Counted from the stretch's first letter, positions 38,162-47,626 are shown. The stretch is 64,000 bases of DNA from Streptomyces nojiriensis (GCF_017639205.1 NZ_CP071139.1:3974001-4038000); one strand, 5' to 3'. Notes: a model not told the origin generated them from the letters alone. Translations and numbers: made by a program.

Positions 38162-41100
38162 GTGAGTCACGACGTCGCGTACCTCCGTTTCCCGCACCTG
38201 CACGACGACCTCCTCTGCTTCGCCACCGAGGACGACCTCTGGGTCGCCCCGCTGGTCCCCGACGGCCGGACGCCCGGACGGGCCTGGCGCATCACCGTCG
38301 ACCGGACCCGCGTCGGCCACCCGCGCTTCTCCCCCGACGGCAAGCACATCGCCTTCACCACCTGGCGCAGCCTCGACCCCGAGATCCACCTCGCCCCCGT
38401 GGACGGCGGCCCCGCCCGCCAGCTGAGCCACTGGGGCGCCCTCGACACCCGCGTCTGCGGCTGGACCCCGCCCGACGAGGACGGGCGCAGCGACATCCTG
38501 GCCGTGTCCTCGCACAGCCAGCCCTTCTCCTACTTCGCCTGGGCCTACACCCTCCCGACCGACGGCAGCCCCGGCGGGCGCCTGCCCTGGGGGCCCGTCT
38601 CCGACATCCAGGTGCACGCCACGGAGGAGGGCGAACGGCACTCCCTGCTGCTCACCGGCAAGCCCCCGCACGAGCCCGCCGCCTGGAAGCGCTACCGCGG
38701 CGGCGCCACCGGCCGGCTGTGGCTGCACGGACAGCGCCTGCTGGAGGACGTCGAGGGCCACCTCGACTCCCCGATGTTCGTGGACGGCAGGATCGCCTTC
38801 CTCTCCGACCACGAGGGCATCGGCAACCTGTACTCCTGCCTGCCCGACGGCACCGATCTGCGCCGGCACACCGATCACGAGGAGTTCTACGCCCGGCACG
38901 CCTCCAGCGACGGCTCCCGCGTCGTCTACCAGTGCGCCGGGGACCTCTGGCTCGTCGAGTCCCTCGACCGGGACGCCGTCCCGCGCAAGCTCGACGTCCG
39001 CCTCGGCGGGCCGCGCGCGGGCCGCCGTACGTACCAGGTGCCGGCCGCCAGCCACGTCGACTCGCTCTCCGTGGACACCACCGGGCGCGCCAGCGCGGTC
39101 GTGGTGCGCGGCAGCCTCTACTGGCTGACCCACCGCGACGGCCCGGCCCGCACCATCGCCGACACCCCGGGCGTGCGCGTACGGCTGCCGGAGATGCTCG
39201 GCAGCGGCGGGCAGGTCGCCTACGTCACCGACGCCGAGGGCGAGGACGCGATCGAGATCGCCTACCTGCCGCGGGCCTCCGGGGAACGGGAGCCGCGCCG
39301 GCTGGCCTCGGGCGAGCTGGGCCGGGTCACCGAGCTGCTCTCGGACCCGGACGGCGAGCGGCTCGCCATCGCCTCCAACGACGGCCGGCTGCTGCTCATC
39401 GACGCCACCGAGGAGTCCAACGGCGAGGTCACCGAGCTGATCCGGTCCATCAACGGCCCGGTCACCGACCTCGCCTTCTCCCCCGACGGGGACTGGCTGA
39501 CCTGGTCGCACCCGGGCATCGGGCGTTCGCTGCGGCAGATCAAGATGGCCCGGATCTCCGGCCCCGGCGCCCGCACCGTCGTCGACGTCACCAACGGCCG
39601 CTTCGAGGACGAGAATCCGGTCTTCACCCGGGACGGGCGCTACCTGGCCTTCCTGTCCTGGCGCGGTTTCGACCCGGTCTACGACGTGCACACCGGCGAC
39701 CTGTCCTTCCCGCTGGGCTGCCGCCCCTACCTGGTGCCGCTGAACTCCGCGACCCCCTCCCCCTTCGCGCTCTCCGCCGAGGGCCGGCCCGCGGCCGGCG
39801 GACTCGACGTGGCGGAGGGCGACTCGGGCGAGGCCGACGGCGCCGTCACCGTGGAGGTGGAGGGACTGGAGAGCCGCGTCACCCCGTTCCCGGTGACCGC
39901 GTCCAAGTACTCGGCCCTGTACCCGGTGCACGGCGGCGGGCTGGTGTGGCTGCGCTGGCCGATCTCGGGCGCGCTCGGCGAGACCTTCGCCAACCCGGCC
40001 GACATCAGCGGCAAGCCGACACTGGAGCACTTCGACCTCACCAAGGCCCGCAAGACCGAACTGGCCTCGGGGCTGGACTGGTTCGCGGTCAGCGGCGACG
40101 GCACGCGACTCGTGATCAACGACGACGGCGACCTGCGCGCGGTCCCGGCGACCGAGTCGGGCGACAGCGACTCGACCGTCTACCTGGACCTGCGGCGCAT
40201 CCTGCACGAGGTGGACCCGGCGGCCGAGTGGCGCCAGGCCTACGAGGAGGCCGGGCGGATCATCCGCGCGTACTTCTGGGAGCCGAAGATGTGCGGCATC
40301 GACTGGGACGGGATCCTCGCCCAGTACCGCTCCCTGGTCGAACGGGTCGCCTCACCCGACGAGTTCGCCGACCTGCTGCGCGAGGTCCTCGGCGAACTCG
40401 GCACCTCGCACGCCTACGTCTCCCCCGCGCGCCGCAACGAAGGCCCCCCGCACTACCAGCGGGCGATCGGCCTGCTCGGCGCCAACCTCTTCCCCCGGGA
40501 CGGGGAATGGGTGGTCAGCCGGATCCTGCCCGGCGAGTCCTCGGACTCCAAGGCCCGCTCCCCCCTGGCCGGCACCGGCATCCGGGAAGGCGCGGTGCTC
40601 ACCCACGTGGACGGCCGGCCGGTGGACCCGGTCACCGGGCCCTATCCGCTGCTGGCGGCGGCGGGCGGCACCACGGTGGAGCTGACCTTCCGGCCCGCGG
40701 CGGGCGAGGGCCGGGCCCGCCGGGTCGCCATCGTGCCGCTCATCGACGAACGGCCGCTGCGCTACCAGGACTGGGTGTCCAAGCGGCGCGAGGCGGTCCG
40801 GGAGATCAGCGGCGGCCGCTGCGGCTACCTCCACATCCCCGACATGGGCGGCTCGGGCTGGGCGCAGTTCAACCGCGACCTGCGGATGGAGATGTCCCGG
40901 CCCGCACTGATCGTGGACGTACGCGGCAACGCGGGCGGGCACATCAGCGAGCTGGTGGTGGAGAAGCTGACCCGCTCCATCCTCGGCTGGGACCTGACGC
41001 GCAACGCGCAGCCGGTCAGTTACGCCTCCAACGCGCCCCGCGGACCGATCGTGGCGCTGGCCGACGAGGCGACCTCCTCGGACGGGGACATGATCACCGC

Positions 41101-41443
41101 GGCCTTCAAACTGCTGGGCCTGGGACCGGTGGTGGGCCTGCGCACCTGGGGCGGGGTGGTCGGCATGACCGGCCGCCACACCCTCGGGGACGGCACGGTG
41201 ATCACGGTGCCGATGAACGCCGCCTGGTTCCCGGAGTACGGCTGGTCGGTGGAGAACCACGGCGTGGAGCCGGACCTGGAGATCCAGCGCACCCCGCTCG
41301 ACTGGGCGGAGGGGCGGCACGCCCAGCTGGACGACGCCGTGCACCTGGCGCTGGAACTGCTGGAACAGGACCCGGCCGCGGTGCCGCCCGGCTACACGGA
41401 CGTACCGGACCGGCGCCGTCCGAAGCTGCCGCCGAGGGAGTGA
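38162..41443 (+). CDS. Tricorn protease homologue
   Basis: 1093 aa, the length of known tricorn proteins. An N-terminal six-bladed and then a seven-bladed beta-propeller with TolB/WD-like repeats (FSPDGKHIAFTT, FSPDGDWLTWS) occupy about 1-680. Next are the C1 domain with the catalytic-region His750 in ELGTSHAYVSP, a PDZ-like domain (about 780-860, GIREGAVLTHVDGRPV), and the C2 domain with the nucleophile Ser in TSSDGDM (about 972-973) and IVDVRGNAGG. It degrades peptides released by proteasome or Clp in the cytoplasm. GTG 38162; frames further upstream lack conservation. Confidence 0.93.
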   Translation: MSHDVAYLRFPHLHDDLLCFATEDDLWVAPLVPDGRTPGRAWRITVDRTRVGHPRFSPDGKHIAFTTWRSLDPEIHLAPVDGGPARQLSHWGALDTRVCGWTPPDEDGRSDILAVSSHSQPFSYFAWAYTLPTDGSPGGRLPWGPVSDIQVHATEEGERHSLLLTGKPPHEPAAWKRYRGGATGRLWLHGQRLLEDVEGHLDSPMFVDGRIAFLSDHEGIGNLYSCLPDGTDLRRHTDHEEFYARHASSDGSRVVYQCAGDLWLVESLDRDAVPRKLDVRLGGPRAGRRTYQVPAASHVDSLSVDTTGRASAVVVRGSLYWLTHRDGPARTIADTPGVRVRLPEMLGSGGQVAYVTDAEGEDAIEIAYLPRASGEREPRRLASGELGRVTELLSDPDGERLAIASNDGRLLLIDATEESNGEVTELIRSINGPVTDLAFSPDGDWLTWSHPGIGRSLRQIKMARISGPGARTVVDVTNGRFEDENPVFTRDGRYLAFLSWRGFDPVYDVHTGDLSFPLGCRPYLVPLNSATPSPFALSAEGRPAAGGLDVAEGDSGEADGAVTVEVEGLESRVTPFPVTASKYSALYPVHGGGLVWLRWPISGALGETFANPADISGKPTLEHFDLTKARKTELASGLDWFAVSGDGTRLVINDDGDLRAVPATESGDSDSTVYLDLRRILHEVDPAAEWRQAYEEAGRIIRAYFWEPKMCGIDWDGILAQYRSLVERVASPDEFADLLREVLGELGTSHAYVSPARRNEGPPHYQRAIGLLGANLFPRDGEWVVSRILPGESSDSKARSPLAGTGIREGAVLTHVDGRPVDPVTGPYPLLAAAGGTTVELTFRPAAGEGRARRVAIVPLIDERPLRYQDWVSKRREAVREISGGRCGYLHIPDMGGSGWAQFNRDLRMEMSRPALIVDVRGNAGGHISELVVEKLTRSILGWDLTRNAQPVSYASNAPRGPIVALADEATSSDGDMITAAFKLLGLGPVVGLRTWGGVVGMTGRHTLGDGTVITVPMNAAWFPEYGWSVENHGVEPDLEIQRTPLDWAEGRHAQLDDAVHLALELLEQDPAAVPPGYTDVPDRRRPKLPPRE

Positions 41444-41457
41444 GCGGGCGCATGCGG

Positions 41458-41492
41458 GAGGGGCGCGATCCCCGGCGGGGATCGCGCCCCTC
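41458..41492. terminator. bidirectional terminator hairpin
   Basis: 16-bp perfect arms (41458-41473, 41477-41492), loop GGC, between the convergent tricorn and small hydrophilic protein genes. Confidence 0.88.
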
Positions 41493-41530
41493 GGCGCTGC
41501 GTGCGGGCCCGTAACGGTCGGGCCAGAAGC

Positions 41531-41710
41531 CTAGGTCCGGTCGTCGAGCTCGTCCCGGATGTCGTCGAAGGACCGCTGCGGCGAGTCCTTCGGCTGCGGG
41601 GTCCGCTGGGACTTCTTGTCCTGCGGGCCCTTGCCGGGCTGCTTCTGCCCCTTCTGGGCCTTCTCCTTGAGCTCCTGCGCCTTGTCCTGGAACTGGTCCT
41701 TGATACCCAT
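41531..41710 (-). CDS. small hydrophilic Lys/Gln-rich protein
   Basis: 59 aa, highly charged: KDQFQDKAQELKEKAQKGQK, then a Pro/Lys-rich middle and an acidic end (FDDIRDELDDRT). It resembles stress-related CsbD/YjbJ-like small hydrophilic proteins in composition but is too short to assign. ATG 41710 with GGAG 8 nt upstream. Probably largely disordered. Confidence 0.72.
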   Translation of the reverse strand: MGIKDQFQDKAQELKEKAQKGQKQPGKGPQDKKSQRTPQPKDSPQRSFDDIRDELDDRT

Positions 41711-41786
41711 GCTGTTCACTCCATGAGGGGTGTAGGTGGTGGGGCCTCGACCAGACTTGCATGAGCGGACAAAGGTCGCATTTCGA

Positions 41787-42671
41787 TCAGTGACTCTGCG
41801 TGCGCTCCTTCTCGTCCGCCGCCCCGCCGGCCCCGACGAGCCCCTTGGACACACCGCCCAGGCGCGGCTCGAAGCGCTTCATCTCGCGCTGCCCGACCGT
41901 CGCGATCAGCCCCGGCAGGTAGCCGCGCACCCCCTGCATGCCGCGCAGCCACCACTGCGCGTACACGTGCGGCGAGCGCCGCTCGATGCCCGCGACGATC
42001 CGGTCGACGGCCGGCCCCAGCGGGTACGTACGGTTCGACGGCCACGGCAGCCGCTGGCGCAACTCCCGCATGACCTCGTCCTGGTCGGCGCCGCGCACCA
42101 TGTCCGTGTCGGTCCAGGAGAGGTAGCCGACCCCGACCTTGACCCCCTTGTACCCGACCTCCGCGCGCAGGCAGTGCGCGAAGGCCTCGACCCCGGACTT
42201 GGAGGCGCAGTAGGCGGTCATCATCGGTGCCGGGGTGATCGCGGCGAGCGAGGCGATCTGCAGGAAGTAGCCGCGGCTCTCCATCAGTACGGGCAGGAAG
42301 GCGCGGGCGGTGACGGCCCCGCCGATCAGGTTGACCTCGATCACCCGGCGCCAGGCGTCCGGGTCCGAGTCGGCGAACGGCCCGCCGGCGGCCACGCCCG
42401 CGTTGGCGACGACGATGTCCACCTTGCCGAAGCGCTGCTTGACCTCCTCGGCCACCCGGGCCATGGCCTCGTGGTCGGTGACGTCGGCGTACCAGTGGTC
42501 GCTTTCGGTGTGCAGCCGCTCGGAGACCTCTTTGAGGACCTCCGGCTCCAGGCCGACGAGGGCGATCTTCGCGCCGCGGGCCGACAGCTTGCGCGCGAGC
42601 AGCTCGCCCACCCCCCGGGCGGCGCCGGTGACGACGGCGACCTGGCCTTCCAGACTCCTGCGAGCGCTCAC
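41787..42671 (-). CDS. short-chain dehydrogenase/reductase
   Basis: 294 aa. NAD(P)-binding TGAARGVGE (about 16-24), NAG motif VVANAGVAAGG, catalytic Ser in IASLAAITPAP, and YCASK (Tyr-x-x-x-Lys). The C-terminus extends about 50 residues beyond the core with GVRGYLPGL. GTG 42671 overlaps the hydrolase stop (GTGA). Third gene of the BVMO-hydrolase-SDR operon; it equals the position of the SDR in the mycobacterial mymA operon, so the substrate is probably an oxygenated lipid or ketone. Confidence 0.9.
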   Translation of the reverse strand: MSARRSLEGQVAVVTGAARGVGELLARKLSARGAKIALVGLEPEVLKEVSERLHTESDHWYADVTDHEAMARVAEEVKQRFGKVDIVVANAGVAAGGPFADSDPDAWRRVIEVNLIGGAVTARAFLPVLMESRGYFLQIASLAAITPAPMMTAYCASKSGVEAFAHCLRAEVGYKGVKVGVGYLSWTDTDMVRGADQDEVMRELRQRLPWPSNRTYPLGPAVDRIVAGIERRSPHVYAQWWLRGMQGVRGYLPGLIATVGQREMKRFEPRLGGVSKGLVGAGGAADEKERTQSH

Positions 42672-43600
42672 GTCGTCTTCTCCTTCGCGGTGGTGTCGAG
42701 ATACAGATCGGCGAGCTCGCGCAGGGCGCCGGTGACGGCCTCGGGGGCCTCGACCGGGGTCATGTGCCCCATGCCGGTGAGCTCGGTCAGGCCCACGCAG
42801 TTCGGCAGCGCGGCGGCGAGTCCGCGGGCGTGCACGATCGGGGTGAGCCGGTCGGCGGTGCCGCCGATGACGGCGGTGGGCACCGTGAGGCGGGCCACGT
42901 CGGCGTCGAGGTCCAGGCCGGCCAGCACCCGGGACCAGGCGTGCCGCACCCCGGTGGGGCAGGCGTGGACGATACGGGCGCACGCCTCGACCTTGTCCGG
43001 CGCCGACCCGGGGCCCATGGTGGCGTACTTGAGGACCTTCCGGGCGATCGGCGTGACCGGCCCGAGGGGGGCGCGGGAGCCGAGGACCGCGCCGGTGACA
43101 CGGGTCCGGACGCGCCCGGGGCGCACCGGCAGGACCAGTGCCTCGTCGACCAGCCGGGAACTGCCGGTACTGCACAGCAGCGCGGCCGCGGCCCGCTCGG
43201 CGAACTCCGGCCGGCCCGCGGCCGCCATGATCGTCATACCGCCCATGGAATGCCCGGCGACGACCGCCCGCCGCCCGGGGGCGAGGGCGGCCTCCAGGAC
43301 GGCCACCAGGTCGTCGGCGAGGGCGGTGGTGCTGTGACCGGCCGCCCGGACGGCGGGGCTGCGCCCGTGCCCGCGCTGGTCGTAGACGATGACCCGGTGG
43401 GTGGCGGCCAGGGCCCTGGTCTGGGCGGCCCAGAAGGCGGTGGAACAGGTCCAGCCGTGGGCCAGCACCACGGTCGGCGCGTCCTCGTCCCCGTGGACCT
43501 CGACGTGCAGCCGGGCCCCGTCGGCGGAGACGGCGACGAGCTCCCGCCGCGCGACGGGCGGCGCGTAGGGCCCGGAGACGACATGCATCAGCCGACTCAC
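42668..43600 (-). CDS. alpha/beta-hydrolase (LipR-like)
   Basis: 310 aa. Oxyanion segment VLAHGWTCS, nucleophile elbow GHSMGG, acid in IGGTADRLTP and catalytic His in GMGHMTP. Probably an esterase or lactonase that opens the ester made by the BVMO. GTG 43600 overlaps the BVMO stop (GTGA) with GGAG 7 nt upstream; an internal ATG 43588 is the shorter alternative. Confidence 0.9.
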   Translation of the reverse strand: MSRLMHVVSGPYAPPVARRELVAVSADGARLHVEVHGDEDAPTVVLAHGWTCSTAFWAAQTRALAATHRVIVYDQRGHGRSPAVRAAGHSTTALADDLVAVLEAALAPGRRAVVAGHSMGGMTIMAAAGRPEFAERAAAALLCSTGSSRLVDEALVLPVRPGRVRTRVTGAVLGSRAPLGPVTPIARKVLKYATMGPGSAPDKVEACARIVHACPTGVRHAWSRVLAGLDLDADVARLTVPTAVIGGTADRLTPIVHARGLAAALPNCVGLTELTGMGHMTPVEAPEAVTGALRELADLYLDTTAKEKTT

Positions 43601-45378
43601 GCGCCCGCTCCAGGCCCGCCGACGTTCGAGACGCCGCCGGGGGCAACTCCACCCCCGCCGCCCGAGACGCCGCCGGGGGCCAATCCAGCCTCGCCACTCG
43701 AGACACCGTCCGGGGCCAATCCAGCCCCGCCGGGAGCAACTCCAGCCCCGCCGGCGTTTGAGGCGCGGGGGTTCGGGGGCAGCGCCCCCGGCAGCGGCGC
43801 CGCACCGGACCCCACGGAGCCCCCGCGGGAGCGACGCGGCCCGGCGACAGCCGAAACGGCAACGGCAACGGTCGGGACCCGCTCGCGCTCCCCCGCCCGC
43901 AGCACCTCGTACTCCGCCAGATCGACGCTCCGCGTCTCCCGGCGGAACTCTCCCGTCGTGCCCGGCCAGACCGTCGTGTTGCGGCCCTGCGCGTCCAGGT
44001 ACCAGCTGGTGCAGCCGCCGGTGTTCCACACCGTCCGCTCCATCCGGGCCTGCACCTGCCGGTTCCACCGGTTCACCGCGGAGGGCCGGGCGCCGAGCGC
44101 GACCCTCCCGCCCAGCATGCCCAGCTGCCGCAGGTAGTCGGCCATGTAGGTGAGCTGCGACTCGATCATCAGGATCATCGAGCTGTTCCCGAGCCCGGTG
44201 TTCGGCCCGATGATCGTCATCCAGTTGGGGAAGCCGGCGGCGGTGGCCCCGCGCAGCGCCTGCATCCCGTCCTTCCAGGCGTCCGCGAGGGTCTGGCCCT
44301 CCGCGCCCACCACCCGGTCCGCGATCGGCATGTCCGTGACGTGGAAGCCGGTGCCGAAGATGATCGCGTCGACCTCGGTCTCGGTCCCGTCGGCGGCGAC
44401 GAGCACCGAGCCGCGGATCTCCTTGAGCCCGGAGGCGACCAGGTCCACATCGGGCCGCGCCAGGGCCGGGTAGTACTCGCTGGAGAGCAGGATCCGCTTG
44501 CACCCGATCCGATAGGAGGGCGTCAGCTTCGCGCGCAGGGCCGGGTCCTTGATCGAGCGCGCCATGTTGGCCTTGGCCAGGGACTCGATGAGGCCGAGCT
44601 GGTTCGGGCGCTTGGTGAAGGCGCCGACCTGGAGCTCCCGGATCCCCCACAGCAGCCCGCGCCGCGCCGCCCGGGTGAAGGGCAGCTGGCGGTGGAGCCA
44701 GCGCTCCACGGCGGTGATGGCCCGGTCGGTGCGGGGCATGACCCACGGCGGGGTCCGCTGGAAGAGGGTGAGGCGCTCCACCTCGGGGGCGATGGCGGGC
44801 ACGATCTGGATGGCGGAGGCGCCGGTACCGATCATGGCGACGCGCTTGCCGCGCAGGTCGTAGTCGTGGTCCCAGCGGGCGGAGTGGAAGACCTTGCCGG
44901 GGAACTCGGCGAGCCCCGGGATCTCCGGCATCTTCGGGTCGGACAGCGGCCCGGTCGCGGAGACGACGACGTCGGCGGTCAGTTCCCCGGCCGAGGTCTC
45001 GATCTCCCAGCGCAGCTCCTCCGCGTCCCAGCGCATCATCCGCACCTCGGAGTCGAGCCGGATGTGCGGGCGCAGTCCGAAGGTGTCGGCGACGTGCTCC
45101 AGGTAGGCGCGGATGGCCGGCTGCCCGGAGAAGGTCCGCGGCCAGTCGGGGTTGGGGGCGAAGGAGAACGAATAGAGGTGGGAGGGCACGTCGCACGCGC
45201 ACCCCGGGTAGCTGTTGTCGCGCCAGGTGCCGCCGACCGAGTCGGCCCGTTCCAGTACGACGAAGTCCGTGATCCCTTCGCGCCGCAGCCGTACGGCCGC
45301 GCCGAGCCCGCCGAATCCGGACCCGATCACCGCCACCCGTACGTGCTCGCGTCCGCCCATGCCGCCCGTGCCACCCAT
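43597..45378 (-). CDS. flavin-containing Baeyer-Villiger-type monooxygenase with repeat-derived C-terminal tail
   Basis: 593 aa. FAD Rossmann GSGFGGL near the N-terminus, the BVMO fingerprint FPGKVFHSARWDHD (FxGxxxHxxxW), NADPH Rossmann MIGTGASAIQ, and FGTGFHVTD. The enzyme core ends near residue 500. The last roughly 85-90 residues are a Gly/Ala/Pro-rich tail (AGLAPGGVSG-type repeats) encoded by the dispersed GC-rich repeat. ATG 45378 with GGAAGG 8 nt upstream. First gene of the operon, divergent from the MerR gene. Confidence 0.9.
   Translation of the reverse strand: MGGTGGMGGREHVRVAVIGSGFGGLGAAVRLRREGITDFVVLERADSVGGTWRDNSYPGCACDVPSHLYSFSFAPNPDWPRTFSGQPAIRAYLEHVADTFGLRPHIRLDSEVRMMRWDAEELRWEIETSAGELTADVVVSATGPLSDPKMPEIPGLAEFPGKVFHSARWDHDYDLRGKRVAMIGTGASAIQIVPAIAPEVERLTLFQRTPPWVMPRTDRAITAVERWLHRQLPFTRAARRGLLWGIRELQVGAFTKRPNQLGLIESLAKANMARSIKDPALRAKLTPSYRIGCKRILLSSEYYPALARPDVDLVASGLKEIRGSVLVAADGTETEVDAIIFGTGFHVTDMPIADRVVGAEGQTLADAWKDGMQALRGATAAGFPNWMTIIGPNTGLGNSSMILMIESQLTYMADYLRQLGMLGGRVALGARPSAVNRWNRQVQARMERTVWNTGGCTSWYLDAQGRNTTVWPGTTGEFRRETRSVDLAEYEVLRAGERERVPTVAVAVSAVAGPRRSRGGSVGSGAAPLPGALPPNPRASNAGGAGVAPGGAGLAPDGVSSGEAGLAPGGVSGGGGGVAPGGVSNVGGPGAGA
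43601..43799 (+). repeat. dispersed GC-rich repeat, copy B, with degenerate tandem units
   Basis: 43734-43799 repeats the block order of copy A (CAGCCCCGCCGGCGTTTG, GGCGCGGGG, CGGGGGC-AGC-GCCCCCG hairpin, GGCAGCGG). 43601-43733 holds degenerate units CCGCCGGGGGC(C)AA(C/T)CCAGCC(T/C)C spaced about 40 nt. All of it lies inside the 3' end of the BVMO gene. Confidence 0.75.
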
Positions 45379-45448
45379 GCCCGCCGCCTTCCGCTCATCC
45401 GCAGTCCCAGCCACGCAACGCCCGCAACGCGCCACACCATCGAAACAC

Positions 45449-45466
45449 TGCCAGCAATCACTGGCA
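45449..45466. promoter_or_regulatory. inverted-repeat operator in the BVMO/merR gap
   Basis: TGCCAG-N6-CTGGCA, a perfect 6-bp-arm inverted repeat 71 nt before the BVMO start. A similar ACTGCCGG occurs near the merR start. A likely site for the divergent MerR regulator. Confidence 0.5.
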
Positions 45467-45550
45467 CAATCGGGAGGGTAGAGCAGCCCCGTACTCATGG
45501 GTAGGGGGCGGACCCGGAAAGTTACTGCCGGTACGCCATAAGGTGCGACT

Positions 45551-46279
45551 GTGGCGAAGGAAGAGACGCGAGCGACGAAGACGGTGCGCGAGTACCGCAC
45601 GGAGGAACTGGCCGAGGCGGCCGGCATCCCGGTGCGCACCCTGCGCTTCTACCGCGAGCGCAAACTGCTCCCACCGCCCCGCCGCGAGGGGCGGATCGCC
45701 TGGTACGACGACCATCACCTGGCCCGGCTGCGCACCATCGCCGCCCTGCTGGAACGCGGCCACACCCTCGGCGGCATCGCCGAGCTGACCGCGGCCTTCG
45801 AGAGCGGCCGGGACGTCGGCCAGCTCGGGGAGCTGCTCGGCATCGGCTGGTCCGAGGAGACCCCGGTCCGGCTCACCCCGGAGGCGCTGGCCGACTACTT
45901 CGAGGGCGAGGTCACCCCGGAGAACCTGGCGGCCTCCCTGGACCTCGGCTACCTCGCCGTCGACGGCGACGTGATCGTGCACGTCAGCCGCCGCCTGCTG
46001 GACGTCTCCTCGGCCCTGGTGCGCGAGGGCGTCCCGCTGGCGGCCGTCCTGGAGACCGGCCGCCGCGTCCGCGAGCACGCGGACGCGATGGCCCTGCTCT
46101 TCACCGAGCTGATATCGGCCCACATCTCACCGGACGCGCTCACCCGGCTGCGCCCGCTGGCGAAGAGCGTGGTCGAGGCCGAGCTGACGATGGCGATGGA
46201 CCGCCTGCTGGCCGCGGGCGGCGGACCCGCCGCCGACACCGCCGCCGACACCGGCTCCGGTCAGACGCCCAGCTCGTAG
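45551..46279 (+). CDS. MerR-family regulator
   Basis: 242 aa. MerR HTH at about 14-80: YRTEELAEAAGIPVRTLRFY, RERKLLPPPRREGRIAWYDD. A long C-terminal effector domain without metal-binding Cys follows, so it is an organic-ligand type. GTG 45551 has AAGGTG upstream. It likely controls the divergent BVMO operon. Its 3' end overlaps the convergent xthA by 19 nt. Confidence 0.9.
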   Translation: MAKEETRATKTVREYRTEELAEAAGIPVRTLRFYRERKLLPPPRREGRIAWYDDHHLARLRTIAALLERGHTLGGIAELTAAFESGRDVGQLGELLGIGWSEETPVRLTPEALADYFEGEVTPENLAASLDLGYLAVDGDVIVHVSRRLLDVSSALVREGVPLAAVLETGRRVREHADAMALLFTELISAHISPDALTRLRPLAKSVVEAELTMAMDRLLAAGGGPAADTAADTGSGQTPSS

Positions 46280-47064
46280 ACCACGGTCACGGGCGCGTGG
46301 TCGGACCAGCGCTCGGGGTGCGTCTCGGCGCGCTCCACGAAGGCCTTCACGGCCTTCGCCGCCAGCCCGGGGGTGGCCACCTGGAGGTCGATCCGCCACC
46401 CGGCGTCGTTGTCGAAGGCCCGCCCGCGGTAGGACCACCAGGAGTACGGCCCTTCGGTGTCCGGGTGCAGCTCCCGCACCACGTCGACGTAGCCCGCCTG
46501 CGCGTACACCTTGCCGAGCCACTCCCGCTCCTCGGGGAGGAAGCCCGCGTTCTTCCGGTTCGTCTTCCAGTTCTTGAGGTCGGCCTCCTGGTGGCAGATG
46601 TTCCAGTCACCGCACACCACGACCTCGCGGCCGTCGGCGGCGGCCCGCTCCTTCAGCGCCGCCAGGTACGTCAGGAACTCGTCCATGAACCGGTACTTCT
46701 CGTCCTGCTTCTCCGTCCCGGCCTCGCCCGAGGGCAGGTAGAGGCTGGCCACGGTCACCCCCGGAAGGTCGATCTCCAGGTACCGCCCGGCGGTGTCGAA
46801 TTCCTCACTGCCGAACCCGACCTGCACGCGCTCGGGCGCCCGCCGCGTGTAGAGCGCGACCCCGGCCCGCCCCTTGGCGGCGGCCGGCGCGAAGACCGTG
46901 TGCCAGCCCGCGGGGGTCCGGACGTCCGCCGGAATCTGCCCCTCCTCGGCCCGTACCTCCTGCAGGCAGACCACGTCGGCGTCGGATCCCTCGAGCCACG
47001 CCCCGAAGCCCTTCTTGGCGGCGGCGCGGATCCCATTCACATTCACGGAGGTCACTGTGAGCAT
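46261..47064 (-). CDS. xthA: exodeoxyribonuclease III
   Basis: 267 aa AP endonuclease/3'-5' exonuclease for base-excision repair. Motifs in order: SVNVNGIRAA, the catalytic-region Glu in CLQEVRA, the metal/catalytic GDWNICHQ, WRIDLQVA and C-terminal SDHAPV with the catalytic His. The start ATG 47064 lies only 38 nt from the divergent GNAT start. Confidence 0.95.
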   Translation of the reverse strand: MLTVTSVNVNGIRAAAKKGFGAWLEGSDADVVCLQEVRAEEGQIPADVRTPAGWHTVFAPAAAKGRAGVALYTRRAPERVQVGFGSEEFDTAGRYLEIDLPGVTVASLYLPSGEAGTEKQDEKYRFMDEFLTYLAALKERAAADGREVVVCGDWNICHQEADLKNWKTNRKNAGFLPEEREWLGKVYAQAGYVDVVRELHPDTEGPYSWWSYRGRAFDNDAGWRIDLQVATPGLAAKAVKAFVERAETHPERWSDHAPVTVVYELGV

Positions 47065-47090
47065 CCCAGCACCATAGCGGGAGGGTTCCG

Positions 47091-47102
47091 TACGATATTC
47101 GA
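47091..47102 (+). promoter_or_regulatory. GNAT promoter -10, leaderless geometry
   Basis: TACGAT at 47091-47096 followed by 6 nt and the ATG; no SD is present between the two divergent starts. Confidence 0.5.
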
Positions 47103-47600
47103 ATGTCTCACCGGATAGACCTCCGCACCGTGCCGTACGACCACCCGGACGCGGTCAAACTCAACGACCAGGTCCAGCTGGAGTACCAGGAGCGGTACGA
47201 CGGTGAGGGCGACGCCACCTTCCTGGACCCGGCGATGTTCGTCCCGCCGCACGGCCTGTACCTGCTGGCGTACGACGCCACGGGCACCGCGGTGGCGAGC
47301 GGCGGCTGGCGCACCCAGGACGAGAACGACGAGGGCTACGCGGACGGCGACGCGGAGCTCAAGCGCATGTACGTGGTCCCGGAGGCGCGGGGCCTGGGCC
47401 TCGCCCGCCGCATCCTGGCGGTCCTGGAGGCGGACGCCCGCGCGGCGGGCCGCCACCGCATGGTCCTCGAAACGGGCGACCAGCAGCCGGAGGCGATAGC
47501 CCTGTACCTCTCCTCGGGCTACGCCCTGTCCGCGAAGTTCGGCCACTACCGCTTCTACGACTCCAGCCGCTGCATGACGAAGCCCTTGACCGACACCTGA
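47103..47600 (+). CDS. GNAT-family N-acetyltransferase
   Basis: 165 aa. The acetyl-CoA binding motif is seen in LKRMYVVPEARGLGLARRIL, with QQPEAIALYLSSGY and FGHYRFY later. Substrate unknown. ATG 47103 is apparently leaderless. Confidence 0.88.
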   Translation: MSHRIDLRTVPYDHPDAVKLNDQVQLEYQERYDGEGDATFLDPAMFVPPHGLYLLAYDATGTAVASGGWRTQDENDEGYADGDAELKRMYVVPEARGLGLARRILAVLEADARAAGRHRMVLETGDQQPEAIALYLSSGYALSAKFGHYRFYDSSRCMTKPLTDT

Positions 47601-47626
47601 TCCGCCATCCCGACCCGCAGCCCCAC

